Position numbers and translations under genes: made by a program
Notes under the pieces: model-generated
What the model was told of the DNA's origin: nothing
The model's input: the letters and a program-made list of their open reading frames with translations, nothing else
The model's database searches: none
Part shown: piece after piece, positions 24,256 to 31,447 of the stretch
How the letters are laid out: each line of letters opens with the position of its first letter
Numbering within the stretch: the stretch's first letter is position 1
IMG/VR virus record: IMGVR_UViG_3300049718_000044
Coordinates: 1 to 47,092 of that record
Strand: one strand, 5' to 3'
Length of the DNA stretch: 47,092 nt
DNA from: a virus

Positions 24256-24965
24256 AGCCCGAACTCACCAAGCACCAGAAGTTCCAAAGCCTTCGCATCA
24301 AGCGCAGCGAGATCAAGAATCTGCCTCTGAATCCGCGCACCATCAGTGCGAACGCGAAGAAGCGCCTCAAGAAGTTCATCGAGCGCGTGGGCCTGCTCGG
24401 TCCGGTGAACTACAACACCACCACGGGGCACGTGTACGGCGGCAACCAGCGCCTTGCCGTGCTCGATGCCCTGGAAGGTGGCCAAGACTACCTGCTCGAC
24501 GTTGCAGCAGCCAAGCTCACGCCCAAGCAGGAGGCCCGCGCCGTTACGGGGCTCAACTCCCAAGAGCTGCAAGGTGACTGGGATCTGCCTCTGCTCGCCA
24601 AGCTCCTGGGCGAAGACAAGCAGCTTGACCCCGAGGACTATGGATTCTCTCAAGTATCACTTGATGTTTTGCTGGGCGAGGAGGGCAAAGGCATCTTTGC
24701 CATGCAGAGCCCCGAAACTGAATCGTCGCTCGACGACCTCAACGAGATGAACGAGCGCGACCCCGACGAAGTTGCAGCAGAGAAGAACGCAGCCGTCGAG
24801 CGCAGGCACAAGATGAAAGAGAAAGCGCAAGTCGATCAAAACGCGAGCAGTGCTGACCGCGTGGCCCACGTCGGATTCAAGACGACCAAAGAGCTAGAAG
24901 CGTGGATGGTCAAGCACGGGGAGAGCCCGCACGCCCGCTACATCAGCGCGAAGGATGTGCCCTAA
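24252..24965 (+). CDS. ParB/sulfiredoxin-fold protein (IbrB-like)
   Basis: 237 residues, ATG overlapping the PP-loop gene stop by 4 bases. The ParB N-domain is visible: LPLNPRTISANAKKRLKKFI, VGLLGPVNYN, then VYGGNQRLAVLDAL with GGNQR at residues 63-67, the ParB box that binds CTP or a phosphate. The C-terminal half is acidic and helical (LNEMNERDPDEVAAEKNAAV) with no helix-turn-helix seen, so it is not a canonical partition ParB. Paired with the PP-loop enzyme, it may deliver it to DNA or act as nuclease/NTPase partner. A strong hairpin follows the TAA. Confidence 0.82.
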   Translation: MKPELTKHQKFQSLRIKRSEIKNLPLNPRTISANAKKRLKKFIERVGLLGPVNYNTTTGHVYGGNQRLAVLDALEGGQDYLLDVAAAKLTPKQEARAVTGLNSQELQGDWDLPLLAKLLGEDKQLDPEDYGFSQVSLDVLLGEEGKGIFAMQSPETESSLDDLNEMNERDPDEVAAEKNAAVERRHKMKEKAQVDQNASSADRVAHVGFKTTKELEAWMVKHGESPHARYISAKDVP

Positions 24966-24970
24966 AAAGT

Positions 24971-25006
24971 GAAACCCTGCACGCTCTCACAAGGGTGCAG
25001 GGTTTC
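24971..25006. terminator. Bidirectional terminator-like hairpin
   Basis: 12-bp perfect stem GAAACCCTGCAC (24971-24982) / GTGCAGGGTTTC (24995-25006), 12-base loop. On the minus strand it is followed by CACTTTTTAGG (T run complementing 24964-24968). It thus fits termination of the leftward 25.1-25.3 kb transcript, and possibly also the rightward PP-loop/ParB transcript, which has only a TGGTTT after it. Confidence 0.75.
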
Positions 25007-25098
25007 GTGGTTTCTGACTTGGAGGGCAGACACCGAAATCCAAGCTACGCGCCCGGTGGGGTGGTGTCAACTGCTTCACCGGCACAGGGCCTCTCGAT

Positions 25099-25293
25099 CT
25101 AGGCGTGCTCCATAAACGCAGCCTGCTGGTCAAGCATCGTCCTGCACCACTGGGGGAACGTCTGCCGCGTGATGGATCGCCGGTACACCCGCCGCAAGCG
25201 TTCTAGCTGTGCGATTTGTGCGGCCTGGTAGGGGACTCGCAGAACCACGGGCTTGCCAAGTTTGTGGTTGATGGGTGGGCGTCCTGTCCTCAT
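25099..25293 (-). CDS. Small ribbon-helix-helix-like DNA-binding protein
   Basis: 64 residues from ATG at 25291-25293; an upstream ATG at 25303-25305 adds four residues. Sequence begins MRTGRPPINHKLGKPVVLRV: GRPP, then a short strand with VVLRVP, then helices QIAQLERLRRVYRR and TFPQWCRTMLDQQAA. This is the layout of RHH repressors such as Arc/CopG. It is divergent from the replication operon and the only leftward gene in the rightward block. Neither start has a good ribosome site. Likely a regulator of the adjacent promoter region; terminated by the hairpin at 24971-25006. Moderate confidence. Confidence 0.6.
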   Translation of the reverse strand: MRTGRPPINHKLGKPVVLRVPYQAAQIAQLERLRRVYRRSITRQTFPQWCRTMLDQQAAFMEHA

Positions 25294-25465
25294 AGGCGAT
25301 AGCATGCCGCGCAATTAGGCGTAAGTCAAGCGTCGGAATGGGAGGGGGGATGGGAGGAAAGTCAAGCGAAAAGCGACAATGACGACTTACAACCAAAAGT
25401 GGCAACTCCTTTCCCTACCCCTTTTATTACTATTTATATTATCTCATTCCTTATAAGAATAGATG

Positions 25466-25541
25466 TTGGGTTGTAATGCTGTAATCCGGAGGGGTTTTAG
25501 GCTGGAAAACAAGGGGTTTTTCAGTGACAGCTAGGGGTTGT
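25466..25541 (+). repeat. Iteron-like direct repeats, AGGGGTT[T/G]T
   Basis: Copies at 25490 (AGGGGTTTT), 25512 (AGGGGTTTT) and 25533 (AGGGGTTGT), plus a weaker one at 25466 (TTGGGTTGT). Spacings are 24, 22 and 21 bases, near two helical turns, so a protein would see them on one face. Confidence 0.55.
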
Positions 25542-25573
25542 CATCGGTTGTCACGTCGTAATCCACGCCGCGC

Positions 25574-25602
25574 TTGACTTAGTGTCTAAGGTTAGATATT
25601 AA
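25574..25602 (+). promoter_or_regulatory. Strong sigma70 promoter of the replication operon
   Basis: -35 TTGACT at 25574-25579, 17-base spacer, -10 TATTAA at 25597-25602. It lies 18 bases before the ATG of the first gene. This is the best promoter by eye in the window and probably drives the early genes from 25620 onwards. Confidence 0.8.
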
Positions 25603-25619
25603 AGGCCTAGGGGGTTCGC

Positions 25620-25889
25620 ATGCCCACGATCCAAATCAGTCTGCAAAACCACGTGTATTTCGAGGCCGAAACGATTCGGCTGGCCCAACCCGCTCCGCTG
25701 GGGGTGTCTGGTTTCTACGCCCGAGCAATCCAAGAATACGTCGAACGACTCAAGCACCCGGTTGTTCCCCCTCGCCCACCTAAGCCCGACCTCAAGGGCT
25801 GCAACAAGATTGAGAAGGAACTCATTCTAGAAACCTGGAACACCAAGTGCGCCGCGTGGGACGCCAAGTACGGGGTGCAGAAGCCATGA
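25620..25889 (+). CDS. Small early protein (hypothetical)
   Basis: 89 residues, ATG preceded by AGGGGG. First gene after the strong promoter. It has a short beta start (PTIQISLQNHVYFEAETIRLA), a helix (SGFYARAIQEYVERL) and a Pro-rich hinge (PVVPPRPPKPD), then a Lys/Glu/Trp helix. The strand-helix start resembles a ribbon-helix-helix protein but I cannot assign it. Being first in the operon, it could be an early host-takeover or autoregulatory protein. Confidence 0.7.
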   Translation: MPTIQISLQNHVYFEAETIRLAQPAPLGVSGFYARAIQEYVERLKHPVVPPRPPKPDLKGCNKIEKELILETWNTKCAAWDAKYGVQKP

Positions 25890-25966
25890 GCACCGCGCTC
25901 TACCGCCTGACACCGCTACGTCGAACGAAAACATTTGATCCGCGCGCCCCGACGGACGTACTGTGA
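25886..25966 (+). CDS. Possible 26-residue peptide
   Basis: ATG overlaps the previous TGA by 4 bases, as in most gene pairs here. The peptide is MSTALYRLTPLRRTKTFDPR followed by APTDVL. Basic, no motif. Coding status is uncertain; support is the coupling only. Confidence 0.3.
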   Translation: MSTALYRLTPLRRTKTFDPRAPTDVL

Positions 25967-25979
25967 TCCACGCCAGCCT

Positions 25980-26114
25980 ATGAACAACCAGCCCCTGCAC
26001 GAGAAGCCAGATCGGCACACGCTCCCTGCACTGCAAGGGGCAAGGCTGGCGCTTATACCGAGCACGGTAGAGACGTGTGTCGATTTGGCTTCTCGTGGTG
26101 AGGACTGGGCATGA
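25980..26114 (+). CDS. Small protein upstream of primase-helicase
   Basis: 44 residues starting MNNQPLHEKPDRHTLPALQG and ending EDWA. Its TGA overlaps the primase-helicase ATG (ATGA), the coupling seen at nearly every junction in this genome. That makes it more than a chance frame. Function unknown; it may serve to couple translation into the large primase gene, which lacks its own strong ribosome site. Confidence 0.5.
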   Translation: MNNQPLHEKPDRHTLPALQGARLALIPSTVETCVDLASRGEDWA

Positions 26115-28174
26115 AGAAATCAGAAGCAACCGCCGCCATGCTCGCCGACCTGGCCCGTTCCGGTCTTGAGCCCAAGCACATGCAAGCTGCACTCGTCGGG
26201 GCGGCAGAGCTGGCGACGATGTTCCCGAAGGCCCGCGCCGAGTGGGCGTACAAGCTGCCCTACCCGCCGCGCATGCGTAAGGGCCTGCCGGCCATCTGCC
26301 GGTTCAAGGTGCTGCACTACGCGCCCGGTGCGTTCGGTGAGGTGGCCACCGATGCGCCCAAGTACCTGCAACCCCCCGCCACCGCGCCCGGTGCCTACTT
26401 CTACGGCGGCTATGACTGGTCCGTGGTCTGCTCTACACCAGGTGCGGAGATCATCCTGGTCGAAGGTGAGAAGAAAGCGGCATGTGGGTGCCTGAATGGC
26501 TTCAACGTCATCGGCCTGGGCGGGGTGTGGTCGTGGAAGTCCAAGACGCTGGGCCTGTCGTTCCTGCCTGAGCTGGCCGCTATCGACTGGCACGGCCGTC
26601 ACGTCTACCTGTGCTTTGACAGCGACACAGTGACCAACGCGGACGTGGCGCGGGCACTGGTCGAGCTGACCAAGAAGCTAACGTCGATGGGGGCGCTGGT
26701 CCACGAGGCTACCATCCCGGAGGTCACGCCAGGGGAGAAGGCAGGCCTTGACGACTTCATTCAGGCCCGCGGCCCGGAGGCGTTCCGCAAGCTCCTCGAC
26801 GATGCGAGCACGCGGGTAGGGGAGGCGGTCGAGAAGCTGTGGTCGCTCAACACCACGCACGCGATCATCAAGATCCCAACGATGGTTCTGGAAGAGGACG
26901 TGCCCGACGCTAACGGCAAGTTAGAGAACCGCTTCCACAAGTGGCACGACTGGTCTTCTGTGGTCATGGCCGACAGGTCTGTGATGGACTTGCAACCAGG
27001 CGGGCAGGGGCGCCCACCCAAGGCGGTGCAAGTGCCGCTGTCCAAGCTCTGGAACGAATGGCCCGCGCGCCGCTGCTTCTCCCAAGTGACCTACATGCCC
27101 GGCCAGCCGCGCATTCTCAATCATGGCAGCGTCTACAACGGATGGCGTGCGCTAGGTGTCGAGCCCAAAAAGGGGAGCGTGAAGCTGTGGAAAGAGCTGC
27201 TGGCGTTCCTGTTCGATGGCAGCCCACCCGAGCACGTGAAGTGGTTTGAACAGTGGCTTGGCTACCCGCTAAAGCACCTGGGCACCAAGATGGCGAGCGC
27301 CGTCGGCATGTGGGGCGCGCAGGGCGTGGGCAAGAGCCTGATACCGCTTGTCACGATGGGGCCTATCTACGGGCGCAACTTCACGTCGGTCAAACAGCCC
27401 GAGCTTGAAAGCGAGTTCAACGACTGGGCCACAGATAGGCAGCTCGTCTTGATTGACGAGGTCGAGGCAGAGAACAGCAAGCACAGGGGCGCGCTGCTCA
27501 AGCACCTGATTACAAGCCCTCGCATGTTCATCAACCGCAAGGGCCTCCCACGGTACGAGGTGCCCGACTACATCAACTACTATCTGGCCAGCAACAGCCC
27601 CCGCGCATTCGACCTGGACGAAGACGACCGCCGCTTCTTCGTCCACAAGGTGCTGGCCGACCGCTCACAGTTCCCCCGCGACCTGGCACGCGCGTACTGC
27701 GACGAGTGGCTAGGCCGCGTGTCCCGCTCTGATGTCTACACGGGCAAGGGGCATGCGGCGCTGCTGCACTACTTCTTGCACGAGCTGGACTACACCGGGT
27801 TCCAGCACGACCAACCCCCCATGACCCGCGCCAAGCGAGACATGGTCGAGGTCGGACGCCACCCCGCCGTGGACTGGCTGCTCACGTTCACCGAGCGCGA
27901 CACGTGGGCCAAGTACATGCGCCGCGAGGTGTGGACACCGTCCGAGCTATGCACCCTCTACCGGGGCAGCGGGAACCGCAGCGCCGAGAACACCAGCGTC
28001 AACGGGTTCGGTGCGTACCTGTCCACCGTCGGCTGCCCGCGCTGGCACGGCACCGTCAAGGGGGAGTCGGTGCGGTTCGTGGCCGTGACCAACTTCGAGA
28101 AGTGGAAGAAGGCCACGGCCGACGAGTGGGTCAAGGAGTACCAGAGGGTCATGTTAAGCGGGGTGAAGTTTTGA
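26111..28174 (+). CDS. Primase-helicase (TOPRIM-like plus SF3/D5-like helicase)
   Basis: 687 residues. The N-terminal half has a TOPRIM-like fold: IILVEGEKKAACG (EGEKK at 118-122) and VYLCFDSDTVTN (168-175), DUF3854-like; the DxD is intact. The C-terminal half is an SF3-type ATPase. Walker A is GAQGVGKS (about 402-409), Walker B is RQLVLIDEVEAENS (about 442-455), and the sensor/motif C region is YYLASNSPRAFDLDEDDRRFF (about 490-510, given here as YYLASNSPR then DEDDRRFF). Such fused proteins start replication by making primers and unwinding DNA. It lies in the early operon just after the putative origin. No zinc finger seen at the N-terminus. Confidence 0.9.
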   Translation: MKKSEATAAMLADLARSGLEPKHMQAALVGAAELATMFPKARAEWAYKLPYPPRMRKGLPAICRFKVLHYAPGAFGEVATDAPKYLQPPATAPGAYFYGGYDWSVVCSTPGAEIILVEGEKKAACGCLNGFNVIGLGGVWSWKSKTLGLSFLPELAAIDWHGRHVYLCFDSDTVTNADVARALVELTKKLTSMGALVHEATIPEVTPGEKAGLDDFIQARGPEAFRKLLDDASTRVGEAVEKLWSLNTTHAIIKIPTMVLEEDVPDANGKLENRFHKWHDWSSVVMADRSVMDLQPGGQGRPPKAVQVPLSKLWNEWPARRCFSQVTYMPGQPRILNHGSVYNGWRALGVEPKKGSVKLWKELLAFLFDGSPPEHVKWFEQWLGYPLKHLGTKMASAVGMWGAQGVGKSLIPLVTMGPIYGRNFTSVKQPELESEFNDWATDRQLVLIDEVEAENSKHRGALLKHLITSPRMFINRKGLPRYEVPDYINYYLASNSPRAFDLDEDDRRFFVHKVLADRSQFPRDLARAYCDEWLGRVSRSDVYTGKGHAALLHYFLHELDYTGFQHDQPPMTRAKRDMVEVGRHPAVDWLLTFTERDTWAKYMRREVWTPSELCTLYRGSGNRSAENTSVNGFGAYLSTVGCPRWHGTVKGESVRFVAVTNFEKWKKATADEWVKEYQRVMLSGVKF

Positions 28175-28467
28175 TCGTCATCGATTGGTCACAGTCCCAG
28201 CTCGGCACCCTACGGGCCGATGCGTTCCACAGGTTCATCACCAGCAGCGCCCGCGCGCGCGCAATGGCCATCGAGGACTACCAGCGCACCACGATGCTCG
28301 TGCCCATCAAGCCGCCGCCCGAGGTGGTGACAGGGGAGTACCTGCCACCGGGCGCGCCGCGAAGGAACTACAATCGCGGTACGTGGAAGCATGGCGCGGC
28401 TGTGTACAGCGACGGGACTACGTTCTATACGGTGTACAGCGACGGGACTACGTTCTATACGGTGTGA
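28171..28467 (+). CDS. Small protein with duplicated C-terminus (hypothetical)
   Basis: 98 residues from TTG at 28171 that overlaps the primase stop (TTGA), with GGGGTGAAG upstream. Starts MIVIDWSQSQLG. The frame upstream of this start lies inside the primase gene and is a shadow. The end is two perfect copies of YSDGTTFYTV, encoded by a 30-bp tandem DNA duplication. No known domain. The first strand with Asp (IVID) is reminiscent of nuclease or kinase cores, but the rest does not support that. Confidence 0.6.
   Translation: MIVIDWSQSQLGTLRADAFHRFITSSARARAMAIEDYQRTTMLVPIKPPPEVVTGEYLPPGAPRRNYNRGTWKHGAAVYSDGTTFYTVYSDGTTFYTV
28402..28461 (+). repeat. Two exact 30-bp tandem copies
   Basis: Unit GTGTACAGCGACGGGACTAC plus GTTCTATACG, twice head to tail and in frame, then GTGTGA ends the gene. 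Exact identity means a recent slip or unequal crossover. Copy number may vary among virions. Confidence 0.95.
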
Positions 28468-28471
28468 CCGC

Positions 28472-28804
28472 ATGCCTGGCTACGTAGCATCCCGCGACTG
28501 GCCCAAGAGGCGCGCACAGCTCGCCGAGGTCTACGCTTACATGGTGGAAGTGTCGGGTGGCTACTGCGGGGCAGGCTGTGACCCGGAGCTAGGCTGCGGC
28601 ACGGAAGAAGGGTTGCAGCTCCATCACCTTGAAGGCAAGTCGTGGACGGCCAACAAGGTCGGCCCGTTGCTTCGCATGCGCATGCTCGCCGACGACTTCG
28701 TGCGGGGGCGGCTGGGCGTGCTCTGCGCCGAGTGCAACCTGGCCGACGGCCGCAAGCACGCGCAAGAGTACCGTGCAAAGAAGACAGAAAGCGTCCCGTT
28801 TTGA
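28472..28804 (+). CDS. HNH endonuclease-like protein
   Basis: 110 residues from ATG at 28472. The frame to its left is a shadow over the repeat. Contains LQLHHLEGKSWTANKVGPLL (HH then N) and LGVLCAECNLADG (CxxC), with an upstream CGAGCDPELGC. The order H-H ... N ... C-x-x-C fits a small zinc-containing HNH fold. Free-standing phage HNH proteins nick DNA, sometimes as homing enzymes or in packaging. Its place next to the primase and J-domain genes favours replication or DNA-processing work. It follows a very short gap and precedes a TTGA-coupled gene. Confidence 0.75.
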   Translation: MPGYVASRDWPKRRAQLAEVYAYMVEVSGGYCGAGCDPELGCGTEEGLQLHHLEGKSWTANKVGPLLRMRMLADDFVRGRLGVLCAECNLADGRKHAQEYRAKKTESVPF

Positions 28805-29088
28805 CCGATGCCGAGGCTTTCGACGTGCTTGGCTGCCCGCCCGATGCAAGCGAGGCGGAGCTCAAGACCGCGTATCGCGTGCGACTCCGGCAAGCGCACC
28901 CGGATCTAGGCGGTAGCACGAGTCACCTGATACGTGTTACGCAAGCGTGGCGAGCATTGCAGGCCAGCGCGGAGACGCGGAATCGCTGCATACAATGTAG
29001 AGGTGCAGGGCGTCAAACGTGGACTTCCGGCTTTACGCAGCTTGTTACTATCTGCACGCAATGCGGCGGAACGGGTAAAAAACCCTAG
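28801..29088 (+). CDS. Mini DnaJ-like protein: J-domain plus zinc motif
   Basis: 95 residues from TTG at 28801 overlapping the HNH stop (TTGA). Residues 1-60: TDAEAFDVLGCPPDASEAEL then KTAYRVRLRQAHPDLGGS with the HPD tripeptide that stimulates Hsp70 ATPase. Residues 66-95: CIQCRGAGRQ and, about 20 residues on, CTQCGGTGKKP. Those are two CxxCxGxG modules as in DnaJ's zinc domain. It lacks the G/F region and substrate domain. It probably recruits host DnaK to a phage complex, as lambda O/P use DnaJ/DnaK. The longer frame to the left is a shadow. Confidence 0.85.
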   Translation: MTDAEAFDVLGCPPDASEAELKTAYRVRLRQAHPDLGGSTSHLIRVTQAWRALQASAETRNRCIQCRGAGRQTWTSGFTQLVTICTQCGGTGKKP

Positions 29089-29119
29089 GCCTTTCGCCAG
29101 GTTAGAAGAAATCGACATA

Positions 29120-29144
29120 GCCTTAAACTTTTTAGTTGTAAGGC
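29120..29144 (+). terminator. Hairpin between J-domain and DUF932 genes
   Basis: GCCTTA-AACT, loop TTTT, AGTT-G-TAAGGC: 10 base pairs with one bulge. It lies 32 bases after the J-domain stop. No T run follows, so it may act as an RNA processing or stability element rather than a terminator. Confidence 0.45.
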
Positions 29145-29208
29145 AGGCAGGCGCGGTTCATAGTTGTTTTCCACCGATTGAAACACACCAACCGAGGAGC
29201 CAGCCAAA

Positions 29209-30282
29209 ATGAACACTTCAAAGTCCAACGATATGCGCCTTAGTCACCAATGGTCAAGCCGGCCCGATGACCAACGATTTATCACGCTGGCAGACCTGGA
29301 AGCCAGCGTCGCGGCTCGCCACGCTATCAGCCGCGAGCATACCGCGCAGTCCGTGCAAGTAGTGCTACAGGGTGAAGATCTCGGCCTCTCGACCGGGAAG
29401 GGTTTCGCCGAGTTGACCCACTGGTCGTTTGGCCAGCTCGCCAGGCTTGGCGGCGCGCCAGCGGACTACCTTCGCAGCTTGCCGCCAGTCCTGGCAGCGC
29501 CCGCGTTGCAATGGTCAATCGAGCGCCGCGAGGATGCTGGGAAGGCCGTCAAGATCATGCACGTTAGCAACGGGCATCACGAGGTAAGGGCGATCACATC
29601 GCCCACCTATGGCCGTATCTGGGACTTGGACGTGGTCCGCGCCTTGCGCCGCCTGGGCGATGACTGGCACGTTCCGGCCGCGTCCTACAGTGGGGCGGAT
29701 CCACTACGCGCAACCACGCTGTATGCGAGCGACCGCGACGTGTTCGTGTTCTTGTGCCGACAAGAGCCGATTGATATCGGGCACGGCCAAGTGCTCAACC
29801 GCGGAGTCATGGCCTGGAATTCCGAAGTTGGAGCGGCATCGTTTGGCCTGTCCACCTTCACCTATGACCGCGTCTGTGATAACCGCATCATCTGGGACGT
29901 ACTCGGAAAGCAAGAAATCAGGATGCGGCACACGTCCGGCGCGCCCGCTCGCATGGTTTCCGAGGTGCGGCCCTTGCTCGCGTCCTACTCCCAGCAACCC
30001 GCCAGTGATGTCGTCAACGTCGTGCGCACTGCCCGCGCGTGCGATGTTGGCAAGGATAAGGCGTCGGTTGAGGAGTGGATGCGGAAGAAGGGATTCACCC
30101 GCGCGCAAGCTGCCAGCGCGTACAGGTACGCTGAGACCGACATGCTCAACCAAGGGCTTAACCCGCGCACCGTGTGGGGCCTGGTGCAGGGCGTCACGGA
30201 CTACGCGCATGAGATCAAGCATACCGATACGAGAGTGGATCTAGAGCGCAAGGCTGGCGAGCTGCTTTCGTCGGTCGTCTAG
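29209..30282 (+). CDS. DUF932-like phage/plasmid protein
   Basis: 357 residues with GAGGAG ribosome site. Recognised by FAELTHWSFGQLARLGGAPA, SNGHHEVRAITSPTYGRIWD, RATTLYASDRDVFVFLCR and TFTYDRVCDNRIIWD, in the pattern of the DUF932 family found beside recombination or anti-defence genes in phages and plasmids. Function of the family is not established. It forms its own transcription unit: a 120-base leader with a hairpin lies before it and a strong terminator behind, so it may be expressed at a separate level from its neighbours. Confidence 0.82.
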   Translation: MNTSKSNDMRLSHQWSSRPDDQRFITLADLEASVAARHAISREHTAQSVQVVLQGEDLGLSTGKGFAELTHWSFGQLARLGGAPADYLRSLPPVLAAPALQWSIERREDAGKAVKIMHVSNGHHEVRAITSPTYGRIWDLDVVRALRRLGDDWHVPAASYSGADPLRATTLYASDRDVFVFLCRQEPIDIGHGQVLNRGVMAWNSEVGAASFGLSTFTYDRVCDNRIIWDVLGKQEIRMRHTSGAPARMVSEVRPLLASYSQQPASDVVNVVRTARACDVGKDKASVEEWMRKKGFTRAQAASAYRYAETDMLNQGLNPRTVWGLVQGVTDYAHEIKHTDTRVDLERKAGELLSSVV

Positions 30283-30351
30283 TTTCGGTAGGTGTACCCG
30301 TGGTCAAGACTAGGAACCTTGACCACGGCCTAGACTTCCCGAAACTTTTTT
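30281..30351 (+). terminator. Nested terminator after the DUF932 gene
   Basis: Outer stem AGTTTCGG (30281-30288) / CCGAAACT (30339-30346), followed at once by TTTTTCTTT. Inside it lies a perfect 11-bp stem CCGTGGTCAAG (30298-30308) / CTTGACCACGG (30318-30328), with TAGG/CCTA able to bridge them. The outer stem plus T run is a classical terminator; the inner stem adds stability. Confidence 0.85.
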
Positions 30352-30387
30352 CTTTACAAGCGGGTTACCGCGTGGGCGAGTACCGGA

Positions 30388-30591
30388 ATGGAAACGAAAT
30401 TCAACTGCCAGCGACAGTGGAAACCCGGCCTTGTCTTTTACGTGCGAGAACTCCCAGGTGATGGCGGCGCGGACTACGGCTACACGGAAGAACCTGGAAA
30501 GGCCGTTCCGATCAGTGCGTATTGGATGCGCAGATTCCGCGCGGATATGAACCGGGTTAGCGCCAAGGGCGTGGTTTGCCGTGATGTTTAA
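30388..30591 (+). CDS. Small hypothetical protein
   Basis: 67 residues, METKFNCQRQWKPGLVFYV start, with an aromatic, mixed-charge composition (YTEEPGKAVPISAYWMRR). No motif recognised. It overlaps the following gene start by 8 bases. Weak ribosome site (CCGGA). First gene after the terminator at 30.3 kb; no clear promoter was seen in the 40 bases between. Confidence 0.55.
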   Translation: METKFNCQRQWKPGLVFYVRELPGDGGADYGYTEEPGKAVPISAYWMRRFRADMNRVSAKGVVCRDV

Positions 30592-30841
30592 GATGGAAAA
30601 CAAATGCAACGCTGAAAGGTTGTTTGACGCTCTCAAGCCGGACTATTGGGATACCTCGTACAATCCCAAGACACGAGCGGGATATGCGAACCTTGGTTTT
30701 ACCGGGATTCACTTCCACGAGAGTGGCAACGATCCTGCGGTCATCATCACACTGGTAAGCCCGCCACGTTTCAAGGGAACCGACGAAGGCGCCTTGGCTT
30801 TCATCGAAGCATTGCGTGCCGCTTTCTTTAACTCTGATTGA
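30584..30841 (+). CDS. Small hypothetical protein
   Basis: 85 residues from ATG at 30584; a GTG at 30581 and ATG at 30593 are alternatives. Mixed alpha/beta (MFKMENKCNAERLFDALKPD; TGIHFHESGNDPAVIITLVS; DEGALAFIEALRAAFF). A compact single-domain protein with no family I can name. Overlaps the previous gene and is 9 bases from the next. Confidence 0.6.
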   Translation: MFKMENKCNAERLFDALKPDYWDTSYNPKTRAGYANLGFTGIHFHESGNDPAVIITLVSPPRFKGTDEGALAFIEALRAAFFNSD

Positions 30842-30850
30842 GGTAGGACC

Positions 30851-31447
30851 ATGGCAAAGAAACTCACAAAAGACGAACAGATCGCGCGTCTCATGTCCGA
30901 GAACGCGAGCCTGGAACGTGACATCCAAACTTTCCGCCGCGACATGGAAGCGGCACGCGCCGCCCTGGCCAATGGCGGCACGGATTCGGACTACTGGCGA
31001 AAGAGCATGGCCCAGCAAGCGTTCCCGAAAGAGAACCCGGCCACGGTGCCATGGGAGGATCTGGATTCGTGGTTCAGCCAGCGTGCGACGGAAGATGCGG
31101 ACCTGCTAGAGAAAGCAGAGCGCATCGCCAAGTCGCACGACATCGATCAGGCGGGCGATGTTGACGACATCCTAGATCGACTTGATAGCGCACTAGATGA
31201 TGCCGACAAGTTGAAGTCGAAGGTTTGCACGCTGGGCGATGTTTACAGCGTGGGAGTAACAGACCCTGATGACATCGCCGACACGCTAGAGGAATGGGCT
31301 GCCAAGGGCACTGCCGACAGCGTTCGCGCCGATGCGTGGTCCCTCCTCGCCGCCCTGGACTACGATGTCCGGCAAGTGAGATTCATGGATCTTGACCTTG
31401 ACGATGGGCAGATCGTCTTCGCGTTGAAAGCGCAGCGCCGATCATGA
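30851..31447 (+). CDS. Coiled-coil hypothetical protein
   Basis: 198 residues, ATG with AGGTAGG ribosome site. Residues 5-45 are a coiled coil (DEQIARLMSENASLERDIQT). The rest is acidic with many Asp pairs (DVDDILDRLDSALDDADKL; TDPDDIADTLEEWAAKG) and lacks Cys apart from one. No catalytic motif seen. Acidic, DNA-mimic-like composition in an early gene might indicate an inhibitor of a host nucleic-acid-binding protein, but that is only a composition-based guess. Coupled by ATGA to a short membrane peptide frame. Confidence 0.7.
   Translation: MAKKLTKDEQIARLMSENASLERDIQTFRRDMEAARAALANGGTDSDYWRKSMAQQAFPKENPATVPWEDLDSWFSQRATEDADLLEKAERIAKSHDIDQAGDVDDILDRLDSALDDADKLKSKVCTLGDVYSVGVTDPDDIADTLEEWAAKGTADSVRADAWSLLAALDYDVRQVRFMDLDLDDGQIVFALKAQRRS

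Larger units (their letters stand above)
25315..25619. other. Intergenic AT-rich control region, possible origin
   Basis: 305 bases without a confident gene. Contents in order: a GA-rich stretch (25335-25365), an AT-rich tract (25420-25460, TTTTATTACTATTTATATTA), phased AGGGGTT motifs (25466-25541) and a sigma70 promoter (25574-25602). AT-rich, repeat-bearing and divergent: features of a replication origin or operator array. It is the only markedly AT-rich stretch in a GC-rich genome. Confidence 0.55.

Noticed and set aside
25099-25293. Lysogeny repressor as evidence for a temperate phage
   Set aside because: Only a small RHH-like protein; no integrase, excisionase, attachment site or CI-like gene was found anywhere.
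25130-25405. 91-codon minus-strand frame overlapping the RHH-like gene
   Set aside because: Low-complexity Pro/Arg composition; the alternative frame has a DNA-binding pattern.
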